Positions 29,501-43,569 of a stretch of 64,000 nucleotides of DNA are shown here, piece by piece. This DNA comes from Pisaster brevispinus. Taxonomy: Eukaryota; Echinodermata; Asteroidea; Forcipulatida; Asteriidae. The stretch's first letter is position 1. Each line of letters starts with the position of its first letter. The stretch spans positions 1 to 64,000 of the forward strand of contig JAMKCF010000180.1 in NCBI GenBank assembly GCA_023634235.1. The letters run 5' to 3'. Made by a program: the position numbers and the translations under genes. The notes under the pieces are model-generated. The model worked only from the letters and a program-made list of their open reading frames with translations, made no database searches and was not told the DNA's origin.

Positions 29501-32500
29501 TTAGGTATCCCCGCACCCGGAAATTGGACTTTTACGGCCAATGCGAGCAGGCTTTACACCGGAAAAGACCAGCAAACGGGGACGCTACAAAGGCCCCGCA
29601 AAACAGCTTCATCTCGAATTTGATGTAAAAGAGACAAACATAAAATAAGGATGGTCAAATCACCCCCAAGGCAATATCGGATCTGCACAAGTTTAGCACC
29701 ACTGTAAAGCCCGTCTCAAGGGCTCTCTCTACCGTGAGTTTGGGGTTGCTGATGAATCTGTAGGCGAGGCGAGCGGCCTGGATGTAAGCCCTACCCCTAA
29801 CAGAAATTGACCCCCCCCCCAAAAAAAAAAAAACCGGCTGCGAGACAAGGTCGTGCGGACCGGGGTAATGGGAATAACTCCCGATCTAGGCATGCTAGAG
29901 AGATGAATTTTTTACCTGAATCTTCCTTAGGTATCCCTGCATCCGGAAATTGGACTTTTACGGCCGTTGCGGGCAGGCTTCACACCGGAAAAGACCAGCA
30001 AACGGGGACGCTACAAAGGCCCCGCAAAACAGCTTCATCTCGAATTTGCTGTAAAAGAGACAAACACAAAATAAGGATGGTCAAATCACCCCCAAGGCAA
30101 TATCGGATCTGCACAAGTTTAGCACCACTGTAAAGCCCGTCTCAAGGGCTCCCTCTACCGTGAGTTTGGGGTTGCTGACGACTCTGTAGGCAAGGCGAGC
30201 GACCTGGATGTTAGCCCTACCCCTAACAGAAATTGACCCCTCCCAAAAACTGGCTGCGAGACAAGGTCGTGCGGACCGGGGTAATGGCCCAATTTAACTG
30301 TGCGGTGAATTTGGGAATAACTCCCGATCTAGGCATGCTAGAGAGATGAAATTTTCGCCTGAATCTTCCTTAGGTATCCCCGCACCCGGAAATTGGACTT
30401 TTACGGCCAATGCGAGCAGGCTTTACACCGGAAAAGACCAGCAAACGGGGACGCTACAAAGGCCCCGCAAAACAGCTTCATCTCGAATTTGATGTAAAAG
30501 AGACAAACATAAAATAAGGATGGTCAAATCACCCCCAAGGCAATATCGGATCTGCACAAGTTTAGCACCACTGTAAAGCCCGTCTCAAGGGCTCTCTCTA
30601 GCGTGAGTTTGGAGTTGCTGACGACTCTGTAGGCGAGGCGAGCGGCCTGGATGTAAGCCCTACCCCTAACAGAAATTGACCCCCCCCAAAAAAAAAAAAA
30701 AACCGGCTGCGAGACAAGGTCGTGCGGACCGGGGTAATGGGAATAACTCCCGATCTAGGCATGCTAGAGAGATGAATTTTTTACCTGAATCTTCCTTAGG
30801 TATCCCTGCATCCGGAAATTGGACTTTTACGGCCGTTGCGGGCAAGCTTCACACCGGAAAAGACCAGCAAACGGGGACGCTACAAAGGCCCCGCAAAAAC
30901 AGCTTCATCTCGAATTTGCTGTAAAAGAGACAAACACAAAATAAGGATGGTCAAATCACCCCCAAGGCAATATCGGATCTGCACAAGTTTAGCACCACTG
31001 TAAAGCCCGTCTCAAGGGCTCCCTCTACCGTGAGTTTGGGGTTGCTGACGACTCTGTAGGCGAGGCGAGCGACCTGGATGTTAGCCCTACCCCTAACAGA
31101 AATTGACCCCTCCCAAAAACCGGCTGCGAGACAAGGTCGTGCGGACCGGGGTAATGGCCCAATTTAACTGTGCGGTGAATTTGGGAATAACTCCCGATCT
31201 AGGCATGCTAGAGAGATGAAATTTTCGCCTGAATCTTCCTTAGGTATCCCCGCACCCGGAAATTGGACTTTTACGGCCAATGCGGGCAGGCTTTACACCG
31301 GAAAAGACCAGCAAACGGGGACGCTACAAAGGCCCCGCAAAACAGCTTCATCTCGAATTTGATGTAAACGAGACAAACATAAAATAAGGATGGTCAAATC
31401 ACCCCCAAGGCAATATTGGATCTGCACAAGTTTAGCACCACTGTAAAGCCCGTCTCAAGGGCTCTCTCTACCGTGAGTTTGGGGTTGCTGACGACTCTGT
31501 AGGCGAGGCGAGCGGCCTGGATGTAAGCCCTACCCCTAACAGAAATTGACCCCCCCCAAAAAAAAAAAAAAAAAACCGGCTGCGAGACAAGGTCGTGCGG
31601 ACCGGGGTTATGGGAATAACTCCCGATCTAGGCATGCTAGAGAGATGAATTTTTTACCTGAATCTTCCTTAGGTATCCCTGCATCCGGAAAATGGACTTT
31701 TACGGCCGTTGCGGGCAGGCTTCACACCGGAAAAGACCAGCAAACGGGGACGCTACAAAGGCCCCGCAAAACAGCTTCATCTCGAATTTGCTGTAAAAGA
31801 GACAAACACAAAATAAGGATGGTCAAATCACCCCCAAGGCAATATCGGATCTGCACAAGTTTAGCACCACTGTAAAGCCCGTCTCAAGGGCTCCCTCTAC
31901 CGTGAGTTTGGGGTTACTGACGACTCTGTAGGCGAGGCGAGCGACCTGGATGTTAGCCCTACCCCTAACAGAAATTGACCCCTCCCAAAAACCGGCTGCG
32001 AGACAAGGTCGTGCGGACCGGGGTAATGGCCCAATTTAACTGTGCGGTGAATTTGGGAATAACTCCCGATCTAGGCATGCTAGAGAGATGAAATTTTCGC
32101 CTGAATCTTCCTTAGGTATCCCCGCACCCGGAAATTGGACTTTTACGGCCAATGCGAGCAGGCTTTACACCGGAAAAGACCAGCAAACGGGGACGCTACA
32201 AAGGCCCCGCAAAACAGCTTCATCTCGAATTTGATGTAAAAGAGACAAACATAAAATAAGGATGGTCAAATCACCCCCAAGGCAATATCGGATCTGCACA
32301 AGTTTAGCACCACTGTAAAGCCCGTCTCAAGGGCTCTCTCTACCGTGAGTTTGGGGTTGCTGACGAATCTGTAGGCGAGGCGAGCGGCCTGGATGTAAGC
32401 CCTACCCCTAACAGAAATTGACCCCCCCCCAAAAAAAAAAAAACCGGCTGCGAGACAAGGTCGTGCGGACCGGGGTAATGGGAATAACTCCCGATCTAGG

Positions 32501-34450
32501 CATGCTAGAGAGATGAATTTTTTACCTGAATCTTCCTTAGGTATCCCTGCATCCGGAAATTGGACTTTTACGGCCGTTGCGGGCAGGCTTCACACCGGAA
32601 AAGACCAGCAAACGGGGACGCTACAAAGGCCCCGCAAAACAGCTTCATCTCGAATTTGCTGTAAAAGAGACAAACACAAAATAAGGATGGTCAAATCACC
32701 CCCAAGGCAATATCGGATCTGCACAAGTTTAGCACCACTGTAAAGCCCGTCTCAAGGGCTCCCTCTACCGTGAGTTTGGGGTTGCTGACGACTCTGTAGG
32801 CAAGGCGAGCGACCTGGATGTTAGCCCTACCCCTAACAGAAATTGACCCCTCCCAAAAACTGGCTGCGAGACAAGGTCGTGCGGACCGGGGTAATGGCCC
32901 AATTTAACTGTGCGGTGAATTTGGGAATAACTCCCGATCTAGGCATGCTAGAGAGATGAAATTTTCGCCTGAATCTTCCTTAGGTATCCCCGCACCCGGA
33001 AATTGGACTTTTACGGCCAATGCGAGCAGGCTTTACACCGGAAAAGACCAGCAAACGGGGACGCTACAAAGGCCCCGCAAAACAGCTTCATCTCGAATTT
33101 GATGTAAAAGAGACAAACATAAAATAAGGATGGTCAAATCACCCCCAAGGCAATATCGGATCTGCACAAGTTTAGCACCACTGTAAAGCCCGTCTCAAGG
33201 GCTCTCTCTAGCGTGAGTTTGGAGTTGCTGACGACTCTGTAGGCGAGGCGAGCGGCCTGGATGTAAGCCCTACCCCTAACAGAAATTGACCCCCCCCCAA
33301 AAAAAAAAAACCGGCTGCGAGACAAGGTCGTGCGGACCGGGGTAATGGGAATAACTCCCGATCTAGGCATGCTAGAGAGATGAATTTTTTACCTGAATCT
33401 TCCTTAGGTATCCCTGCATCCGGAAATTGGACTTTTACGGCCGTTGCGGGCAGGCTTCACACCGGAAAAGACCAGCAAACGGGGACGCTACAAAGGCCCC
33501 GCAAAAACAGCTTCATCTCGAATTTGCTGTAAAAGAGACAAACACAAAATAAGGATGGTCAAATCACCCCCAAGGCAATATCGGATCTGCACAAGTTTAG
33601 CACCACTGTAAAGCCCGTCTCAAGGGCTCCCTCTACCGTGAGTTTGGGGTTGCTGACGACTCTGTAGGCGAGGCGAGCGACCTGGATGTTAGCCCTACCC
33701 CTAACAGAAATTGACCCCTCCCAAAAACCGGCTGCGAGACAAGGTCGTGCGGACCGGGGTAATGGCCCAATTTAACTGTGCGGTGAATTTGGGAATAACT
33801 CCCGATCTAGGCATGCTAGAGAGATGAAATTTTCGCCTGAATCTTCCTTAGGTATCCCCGCACCCGGAAATTGGACTTTTACGGCCAATGCGAGCAGGCT
33901 TTACACCGGAAAAGACCAGCAAACGGGGACGCTACAAAGGCCCCGCAAAACAGCTTCATCTCGAATTTGATGTAAAAGAGACAAACATAAAATAAGGATG
34001 GTCAAATCACCCCCAAGGCAATATCGGATCTGCACAAGTTTAGCACCACTGTAAAGCCCGTCTCAAGGGCTCTCTCTACCGTGAGTTTGGGGTTGCTGAC
34101 GAATCTGTAGGCGAGGCGAGCGGCCTGGATGTAAGCCCTACCCCTAACAGAAATTGACCCCCCCCAAAAAAAGAAAAAAAACCGGCTGCGAGACAAGGTC
34201 GTGCGGACCGGGGTAATGGGAATAACTCCCGATCTAGGCATGCTAGAGAGATGAATTTTTTACCTGAATCTTCCTTAGGTATCCCTGCATCCGGAAATTG
34301 GACTTTTACGGCCGTTGCGGGCAGGCTTCACACCGGAAAAGACCAGCAAACGGGGACGCTACAAAGGCCCCGCAAAACAGCTTCATCTCGAATTTGCTGT
34401 AAAAGAGACAAACACAAAATAAGGATGGTCAAATCACCCCCAAGGCAATA
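26594..34450. repeat. ~2.61-kb (6-monomer) block repeated about three times
   Basis: Variants recur at 2,608-2,611 bp. These are GGGTTACTGACG (near 26692, 29300 and 31913), GGCAAGGCGAG (near 27581, 30189 and 32800), GCAAAAACAGC (near 28284, 30894 and 33502), GATGTAAACGAG (28751 and 31363), GCAATATTGG (28800 and 31411), GGGGTTATGGG (28995 and 31606) and GGAAAATGG (29086 and 31687). The third copy drifts after about 33.5 kb. Confidence 0.85.
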
Positions 34451-35992
34451 TCGGATCTGCACAAGTTTAGCACCACTGTAAAGCCCGTCTCAAGGGCTCC
34501 CTCTACCGTGAGTTTGGGGTTGCTGACGACTCTGTAGGCGAGGCGAGCGACCTGGATGTTAGCCCTACCCCTAACAGAAATTGACTCCTCCCAAAAACTG
34601 GCTGCGAGACAAGGTCGTGCGGACCGGGGTAATGGCCCAATTTAACTGTGCGGTGAATTTGGGAATAACTCCCGATCTAGGCATGCTAGAGAGATGAAAT
34701 TTTCGCCTGAATCTTCCTTAGGTATCCCCGCACCCGGAAATTGGACTTTTACGGCCAATGCGAGCAGGCTTTACACCGGAAAAGACCAGCAAACGGGGAC
34801 GCTACAAAGGCCCCGCAAAACAGCTTCATCTCGAATTTGATGTAAAAGAGACAAACATAAAATAAGGATGGTCAAATCACCCCCAAGGCAATATCGGATC
34901 TGCACAAGTTTAGCACCACTGTAAAGCCCGTCTCAAGGGCTCTCTCTACCGTGAGTTTGGGGTTGCTGACGAATCTGTAGGCGAGGCGAGCGGCCTGGAT
35001 GTAAGCCCTACCCCTAACAGAAATTGACCCCCCCAAAAAAAAAAAAAAAAACCGGCTGCGAGACAAGGTCGTGCGGACCGGGGTAATGGGAATAACTCCC
35101 GATCTAGGCATGCTAGAGAGATGAATTTTTTACCTGAATCTTCCTTAGGTATCCCTGCATCCGGAAATTGGACTTTTACGGCCGTTGCGGGCAGGCTTCA
35201 CACCGGAAAAGACCAGCAAACGGGGACGCTACAAAGGCCCCGCAAAACAGCTTCATCTCGAATTTGCTGTAAAAGAGACAAACACAAAATAAGGATGGTC
35301 AAATCACCCCCAAGGCAATATCGGATCTGCACAAGTTTAGCACCACTGTAAAGCCCGTCTCAAGGGCTCCCTCTACCGTGAGTTTGGGGTTGCTGACGAC
35401 TCTGTAGGCGAGGCGAGCGACCTGGATGTTAGCCCTACCCCTAACAGAAATTGACCCCTCCCAAAAACTGGCTGCGAGACAAGGTCGTGCGGACCGGGGT
35501 AATGGCCCAATTTAACTGTGCGGTGAATTTGGGAATAACTCCCGATCTAGGCATGCTAGAGAGATGAAATTTTCGCCTGAATCTTCCTTAGGTATCCCCG
35601 CACCCGGAAATTGGACTTTTACGGCCAATGCGAGCAGGCTTTACACCGGAAAAGACCAGCAAACGGGGACGCTACAAAGGCCCCGCAAAACAGCTTCATC
35701 TCGAATTTGATGTAAAAGAGACAAACATAAAATAAGGATGGTCAAATCACCCCCAAGGCAATATCGGATCTGCACAAGTTTAGCACCACTGTAAAGCCCG
35801 TCTCAAGGGCTCTCTCTAGCGTGAGTTTGGAGTTGCTGACGACTCTGTAGGCGAGGCGAGCGGCCTGGATGTAAGCCCTACCCCTAACAGAAATTGACCC
35901 CCCCCCAAAAAAAAAAAAAAAAAACGGCTGCGAGACAAGGTCGTGCGGACCGGGGTAATGGGAATAACTCCCGATCTAGGCATGCTAGAGAG

Positions 35993-38900
35993 ATGAATTT
36001 TTTACCTGAATGTTCCTTAGGTATCCCTGCATCCGTAAATTGGACTTTTACGGTCGTTGCGGGTAGGCTTCACACCGGAAAAGACCAGCAAACGGGGACG
36101 CTACAAAGGCCCCGCAAAACAGCTTCATCTCGAATTTGCTGTAAAAGAGACAAACACAAAATAAGGATGGTCAAATCACCCCCAAGGCAATATCGGATCT
36201 GCACAAGTTTAGCACCACTGTAAAGCCCGTCTCAAGGGCTCCCTCTACCGTGAGTTTGGGGTTGCTGACGACTCTGTAGGCGAGGCGAGCGGCCTGGATG
36301 TAAGCCCTACCCCTAACAGAAATTGACCCCCCCCCAAAAAAAAAAAAAACCGGCTGCGAGACAAGGTCGTGCGGACCGGGGTAATGGGAATAACTCCCGA
36401 TCTAGGCATGCTAGAGAGATGAATTTTTTACCTGAATCTTCCTTAGGTATCCCTGCATCCGGAAATTGGACTTTTACGGCCGTTGCGGGCAGGCTTCACA
36501 CCGGAAAAGACCAGCAAACGGGGACGCTACAAAGGCCCCGCAAAACAGCTTCATCTCGAATTTGCTGTAAAAGAGACAAACACAAAATAAGGATGGTCAA
36601 ATCACCCCAAGGCAATATCGGATCTGCACAAGTTTAGCACCACTGTAAAGCCCGTCTCAAGGGCTCCCTCTACCGTGAGTTTGGGGTTGCTGACGACTCT
36701 GTAGGCGAGGCGAGCGACCTGGATGTTAGCCCTACCCCTAACAGAAATTGACCCCTCCCAAAAACCGGCTGCGAGACAAGGTCGTGCGGACCGGGGTAAT
36801 GGCCCAATTTAACTGTGCGGTGAATTTGGGAATAACTCCCGATCTAGGCATGCTAGAGAGATGAAATTTTCGCCTGAATCTTCCTTAGGTATCCCCGCAC
36901 CCGGAAATTGGACTTTTACGGCCAATGCGAGCAGGCTTTACACCGGAAAAGACCAGCAAACGGGGACGCTACAAAGGCCCCGCAAAACAGCTTCATCTCG
37001 AATTTGATGTAAAAGAGACAAACATAAAATAAGGATGGTCAAATCACCCCCAAGGCAATATCGGATCTGCACAAGTTTAGCACCACTGTAAAGCCCGTCT
37101 CAAGGGCTCTCTCTACCGTGAGTTTGGGGTTGCTGACGACTCTGTAGGCGAGGCGAGCGGCCTGGATGTAAGCCCTACCCCTAACAGAAATTGACCCCCC
37201 CCCAAAAAAAAAAAAAAAACGGCTGCGAGACAAGGTCGTGCGGACCGGGGTAATGGGAATAACTCCCGATCTAGGCATGCTAGAGAGATGAATTTTTTAC
37301 CTGAATCTTCCTTAGGTATCCCTGCATCCGGAAATTGGACTTTTACGGCCGTTGCGGGCAGGCTTCACACCGGAAAAGACCAGCAAACGGGGACGCTACA
37401 AAGGCCCCGCAAAACAGCTTCATCTCGAATTTGCTGTAAAAGAGACAAACACAAAATAAGGATGGTCAAATCACCCCCAAGGCAATATCGGATCTGCACA
37501 AGTTTAGCACCACTGTAAAGCCCGTCTCAAGGGCTCCCTCTACCGTGAGTTTGGGGTTGCTGACGACTCTGTAGGCGAGGCGAGCGACCTGGATGTTAGC
37601 CCTACCCCTAACAGAAATTGACCCCTCCCAAAAACCGGCTGCGAGACAAGGTCGTGCGGACCGGGGTAATGGCCCAATTTAACTGTGCGGTGAATTTGGG
37701 AATAACTCCCGATCTAGGCATGCTAGAGAGATGAAATTTTCGCCTGAATCTTCCTTAGGTATCCCCGCACCCGGAAATTGGACTTTTACGGCCAATGCGA
37801 GCAGGCTTTACACCGGAAAAGACCAGCAAACGGGGACGCTACAAAGGCCCCGCAAAACAGCTTCATCTCGAATTTGATGTAAAAGAGACAAACATAAAAT
37901 AAGGATGGTCAAATCACCCCCAAGGCAATATCGGATCTGCACAAGTTTAGCACCACTGTAAAGCCCGTCTCAAGGGCTCCCTCTACCGTGAGTTTGGGGT
38001 TGCTGACGACTCTGTAGGCGAGGCGAGCGACCTGGATGTTAGCCCTACCCCTAACAGAAATTGACCCCTCCCAAAAACCGGCTGCGAGACAAGGTCGTGC
38101 GGACCGGGGTAATGGCCCAATTTAACTGTGCGGTGAATTTGGGAATAACTCCCGATCTAGGCATGCTAGAGAGATGAAATTTTCGCCTGAATCTTCCTTA
38201 GGTATCCCCGCACCCGGAAATTGGACTTTTACGGCCAATGCGGGCAGGCTTTACACCGGAAAAGACCAGCAAACGGGGACGCTACAAAGGCCCCGCAAAA
38301 CAGCTTCATCTCGAATTTGATGTAAAAGAGACAAACATAAAATAAGGATGGTCAAATCACCCCCAAGGCAATATCGGATCTGCACAAGTTTAGCACCACT
38401 GTAAAGCCCGTCTCAAGGGCTCTCTCTACCGTGAGTTTGGGGTTGCTGACGACTCTGTAGGCGAGGCGAGCGGCCTGGATGTAAGCCCTACCCCTAACAG
38501 AAATTGACCCCCCCCAAAAAAAAAAAAACCGGCTGCGAGACAAGGTCGTGCGGACCGGGGTAATGGGAATAACTCCCGATCTAGGCATGCTAGAGAGATG
38601 AATTTTTTACCTGAATCTTCCTTAGGTATCCCTGCATCCGGAAATTGGACTTTTACGGCCGTAGCGGGCAGGCTTCACACCGGAAAAGACCAGCAAACGG
38701 GGACGCTACAAAGGCCCCGCAAAACAGCTTCATCTCGAATTTGCTGTAAAAGAGACAAACACAAAATAAGGATGGTCAAATCACCCCCAAGGCAATATCG
38801 GATCTGCACAAGTTTAGCACCACTGTAAAGCCCGTCTCAAGGGCTCCCTCTACCGTGAGTTTGGGGTTGCTGACGATTCTGTAGGCGAGGCGAGCGACCT

Positions 38901-41900
38901 GGATGTTAGCCCTACCCCTAACAGAAATTGACCCCTCCCAAAAACCGGCTGCGAGACAAGGTCGTGCGGACCGGGGTAATGGCCCAATTTAACTGTGCGG
39001 TGAATTTGGGAATAACTCCCGATCTAGGCATGCTAGAGAGATGAAATTTTCGCCTGAATCTTCCTTAGGTATCCCCGCACTACAAATATCGGATCTGCAC
39101 AAGTTTAGCACCACTGTAAAGCCCGTCTCAAGGGCTCTCTCTACCGTGAGTTTGGGGTTGCTGACGACTCTGTAGGCGAGGCGAGCGGCCTGGATGTAAG
39201 CCCTACCCCTAACAGAAATTGACCCCCCCCAAAAAAAAAAAAAAAAAAACGGCTGCGAGACAAGGTCGTGCGGACCGGGGTAATGGGAATAACTCCCGAT
39301 CTAGGCATGCTAGAGAGATGAATTTTTTACCTGAATGTTCCTTAGGTATCCCTGCATCCGTAAATTGGACTTTTACGGTCGTTGCGGGTAGGCTTCACAC
39401 CGGAAAAGACCAGCAAACGGGGACGCTACAAAGGCCCCGCAAAACAGCTTCATCTCGAATTTGCTGTAAAAGAGACAAACACAAAATAAGGATGGTCAAA
39501 TCACCCCCAAGGCAATATCGGATCTGCACAAGTTTAGCACCACTGTAAAGCCCGTCTCAAGGGCTCCCTCTACCGTGAGTTTGGGGTTGCTGACGACTCT
39601 GTAGGCGAGGCGAGCGGCCTGGATGTAAGCCCTACCCCTAACAGAAATTGACCCCCCCCCAAAAAAAAAAAAAAACCGGCTGCGAGACAAGGTCGTGCGG
39701 ACCGGGGTAATGGGAATAACTCCCGATCTAGGCATGCTAGAGAGATGAATTTTTTACCTGAATCTTCCTTAGGTATCCCTGCATCCGGAAATTGGACTTT
39801 TACGGCCGTTGCGGGCAGGCTTCACACCGGAAAAGACCAGCAAACGGGGACGCTACAAAGGCCCCGCAAAACAGCTTCATCTCGAATTTGCTGTAAAAGA
39901 GACAAACACAAAATAAGGATGGTCAAATCACCCCCAAGGCAATATCGGATCTGCACAAGTTTAGCACCACTGTAAAGCCCGTCTCAAGGGCTCCCTCTAC
40001 CGTGAGTTTGGGGTTGCTGACGACTCTGTAGGCGAGGCGAGCGACCTGGATGTTAGCCCTACCCCTAACAGAAATTGACCCCTCCCAAAAACCGGCTGCG
40101 AGACAAGGTCGTGCGGACCGGGGTAATGGCCCAATTTAACTGTGCGGTGAATTTGGGAATAACTCCCGATCTAGGCATGCTAGAGAGATGAAATTTTCGC
40201 CTGAATCTTCCTTAGGTATCCCCGCACCCGGAAATTGGACTTTTACGGCCAATGCGAGCAGGCTTTACACCGGAAAAGACCAGCAAACGGGGACGCTACA
40301 AAGGCCCCGCAAAACAGCTTCATCTCGAATTTGATGTAAAAGAGACAAACATAAAATAAGGATGGTCAAATCACCCCCAAGGCAATATCGGATCTGCACA
40401 AGTTTAGCACCACTGTAAAGCCCGTCTCAAGGGCTCTCTCTACCGTGAGTTTGGGGTTGCTGACGACTCTGTAGGCGAGGCGAGCGGCCTGGATGTAAGC
40501 CCTACCCCTAACAGAAATTGACCCCCCCCCAAAAAAAAAAAAAAAACGGCTGCGAGACAAGGTCGTGCGGACCGGGGTAATGGGAATAACTCCCGATCTA
40601 GGCATGCTAGAGAGATGAATTTTTTACCTGAATCTTCCTTAGGTATCCCTGCATCCGGAAATTGGACTTTTACGGTCGTTGCGGGTAGGCTTCACACCGG
40701 AAAAGACCAGCAAACGGGGACGCTACAAAGGCCCCGCAAAACAGCTTCATCTCGAATTTGCTGTAAAAGAGACAAACACAAAATAAGGATGGTCAAATCA
40801 CCCCCAAGGCAATATCGGATCTGCACAAGTTTAGCACCACTGTAAAGCCCGTCTCAAGGGCTCCCTCTACCGTGAGTTTGGGGTTGCTGACGACTCTGTA
40901 GGCGAGGCGAGCGGCCTGGATGTAAGCCCTACCCCTAACAGAAATTGACCCCCCCCCCCAAAAAAAAAAAAACCGGCTGCGAGACAAGGTCGTGCGGACC
41001 GGGGTAATGGGAATAACTCCCGATCTAGGCATGCTAGAGAGATGAATTTTTTACCTGAATCTTCCTTAGGTATCCCTGCATCCGGAAATTGGACTTTTAC
41101 GGCCGTTTCGGGCAGGCTTCACACCGGAAAAGACCAGCAAACGGGGACGCTACAAAGGCCCCGCAAAACAGCTTCATCTCGAATTTGCTGTAAAAGAGAC
41201 AAACACAAAATAAGGATGGTCAAATCACCCCCAAGGCAATATCGGATCTGCACAAGTTTAGCACCACTGTAAAGCCCGTCTCAAGGGCTCCCTCTACCGT
41301 GAGTTTGGGGTTGCTGACGACTCTGTAGGCGAGGCGAGCGACCTGGATGTTAGCCCTACCCCTAACAGAAATTGACCCCTCCCAAAAACCGGCTGCGAGA
41401 CAAGGTCGTGCGGACCGGGGTAATGGCCCAATTTAACTGTGCGGTGAATTTGGGAATAACTCCCGATCTAGGCATGCTAGAGAGATGAAATTTTCGCCTG
41501 AATCTTCCTTAGGTATCCCCGCACCCGGAAATTGGACTTTTACGGCCAATGCGAGCAGGCTTTACACCGGAAAAGACCAGCAAACGGGGACGCTACAAAG
41601 GCCCCGCAAAACAGCTTCATCTCGAATTTGATGTAAAAGAGACAAACATAAAATAAGGATGGTCAAATCACCCCCAAGGCAATATCGGATCTGCACAAGT
41701 TTAGCACCACTGTAAAGCCCGTCTCAAGGGCTCCCTCTACCGTGAGCTTGGGGTTGCTGACGACTCTGTAGGCGAGGCGAGCGACCTGGATGTTAGCCCT
41801 ACCCCTAACAGAAATTGACCCCTCCCAAAAACCGGCTGCGAGACAAGGTCGTGCGGACCGGGGTAATGGCCCAATTTAACTGTGCGGTGAATTTGGGAAT

Positions 41901-43400
41901 AACTCCCGATCTAGGCATGCTAGAGAGATGAAATTTTCGCCTGAATCTTCCTTAGGTATCCCCGCACCCGGAAATTGGACTTTTACGGCCAATGCGGGCA
42001 GGCTTTACACCGGAAAAGACCAGCAAACGGGGACGCTACAAAGGCCCCGCAAAACAGCTTCATCTCGAATTTGATGTAAAAGAGACAAACATAAAATAAG
42101 GATGGTCAAATCACCCCCAAGGCAATATCGGATCTGCACAACTTTAGCACCACTGTAAAGCCCGTCTCAAGGGCTCTCTCTACCTTGAGTTTGGGGTTGC
42201 TGACGACTCTGTAGGCGAGGCGAGCGGCCTGGATGTAAGCCCTACCCCTAACAGAAATTGACCCCCCCCAAAAAAAAAAAAACCGGCTGCGAGACAAGGT
42301 CGTGCGGACCGGGGTAATGGGAATAACTCCCGATCTAGGCATGCTAGAGAGATGAATTTTTTACCTGAATCTTCCTTAGGTATCCCTGCATCCGGAAATT
42401 GGACTTTTACGGCCGTAGCGGGCAGGCTTCACACCGGAAAAGACCAGCAAACGGGGACGCTACAAAGGCCCCGCAAAACAGCTTCATCTCGAATTTGCTG
42501 TAAAAGAGACAAACACAAAATAAGGATGGTCAAATCACCCCCAAGGCAATATCGGATCTGCACAAGTTTAGCACCACTGTAAAGCCCGTCTCAAGGGCTC
42601 CCTCTACCGTGAGTTTGGGGTTGCTGACGATTCTGTAGGCGAGGCGAGCGACCTGGATGTTAGCCCTACCCCTAACAGAAATTGACCCCTCCCAAAAACC
42701 GGCTGCGAGACAAGGTCGTGCGGACCGGGGTAATGGCCCAATTTAACTGTGCGGTGAATTTGGGAATAACTCCCGATCTAGGCATGCTAGAGAGATGAAA
42801 TTTTCGCCTGAATCTTCCTTAGGTATCCCCGCACCCGGAAATTGGACTTTTACGGCCAATGCGGGCAGGCTTTACACCGGAAAAGACCAGCAAACGGGGA
42901 CGCTACAAAGGCCCCGCAAAACAGCTTCATCTCGAATTTGATGTAAAAGAGACAAACATAAAATAAGGATGGTCAAATCACCCCCAAGGCAATATCGGAT
43001 CTGCACAAGTTTAGCACCACTGTAAAGCCCGTCTCAAGGGCTCCCTCTACCGTGAGTTTGGGGTTGCTGACGACTCTGTAGGCGAGGCGAGCGACCTGGA
43101 TGTTAGCCCTACCCCTAACAGAAATTGACCCCTCCCAAAAACCGGCTGCGAGACAAGGTCGTGCGGACCGGGGTAATGGCCCAATTTAACTGTGCGGTGA
43201 ATTTGGGAATAACTCCCGATCTAGGCATGCTAGAGAAATGAAATTTTCGCCTGAATCTTCCTTAGGTATCCCTTCACCCGGAAATTGGACTTTTACGGCC
43301 AATGCGGGCAGGCTTTACACCGGAAAAGACCAGCAAACGGGGACGCTACAAAGGCCCCGCAAAACAGCTTCATCTCGAATTTGATGTAAAAGAGACAAAC
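35993..43400. repeat. Two near-copies of an 8- to 10-monomer block with A-A and B-B junctions
   Basis: Heads run A A B A B B A B (35993 to 39317), then A A B A A B B A B B (39318 to about 43400). Shared private variants are GAATGTTCC with CATCCGTAAA and ACGGTCGTTGCGGGTAGG (35993 and 39318), and GGCCGTAGCGGG with GACGATTCTG (38598 and 42352). The second copy gained one extra A monomer: 40615 carries half of the marked variant. The spacing is therefore 3,325 bp at one end and 3,754 bp at the other. Confidence 0.8.
39040..39317. repeat. Internally deleted type B monomer (278 bp)
   Basis: After CCCCGCAC the sequence jumps to TACAAATATCGG. Compared with intact monomers about 150 bp are missing. 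The five bases TACAA at the junction match the CTACAA of the middle of the monomer, so two deletions with 1- to 2-base homologies explain it. The S tail that follows is normal. Confidence 0.85.
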
Positions 43401-43569
43401 ATAAAATAAGGATGGTCAAATTACCCCCAAGGCAATATCGGATCTGCACAAGTTTAGCACCACTGTAAAGCCCGTCTCAAGGGCTCTCTCTACCGTGAGT
43501 TTGGGATTGCTGACGACTCTGTAGGCGAGGCGAGCGGCCTGGATGTAAGCCCTACCCCTAACAGAAATT

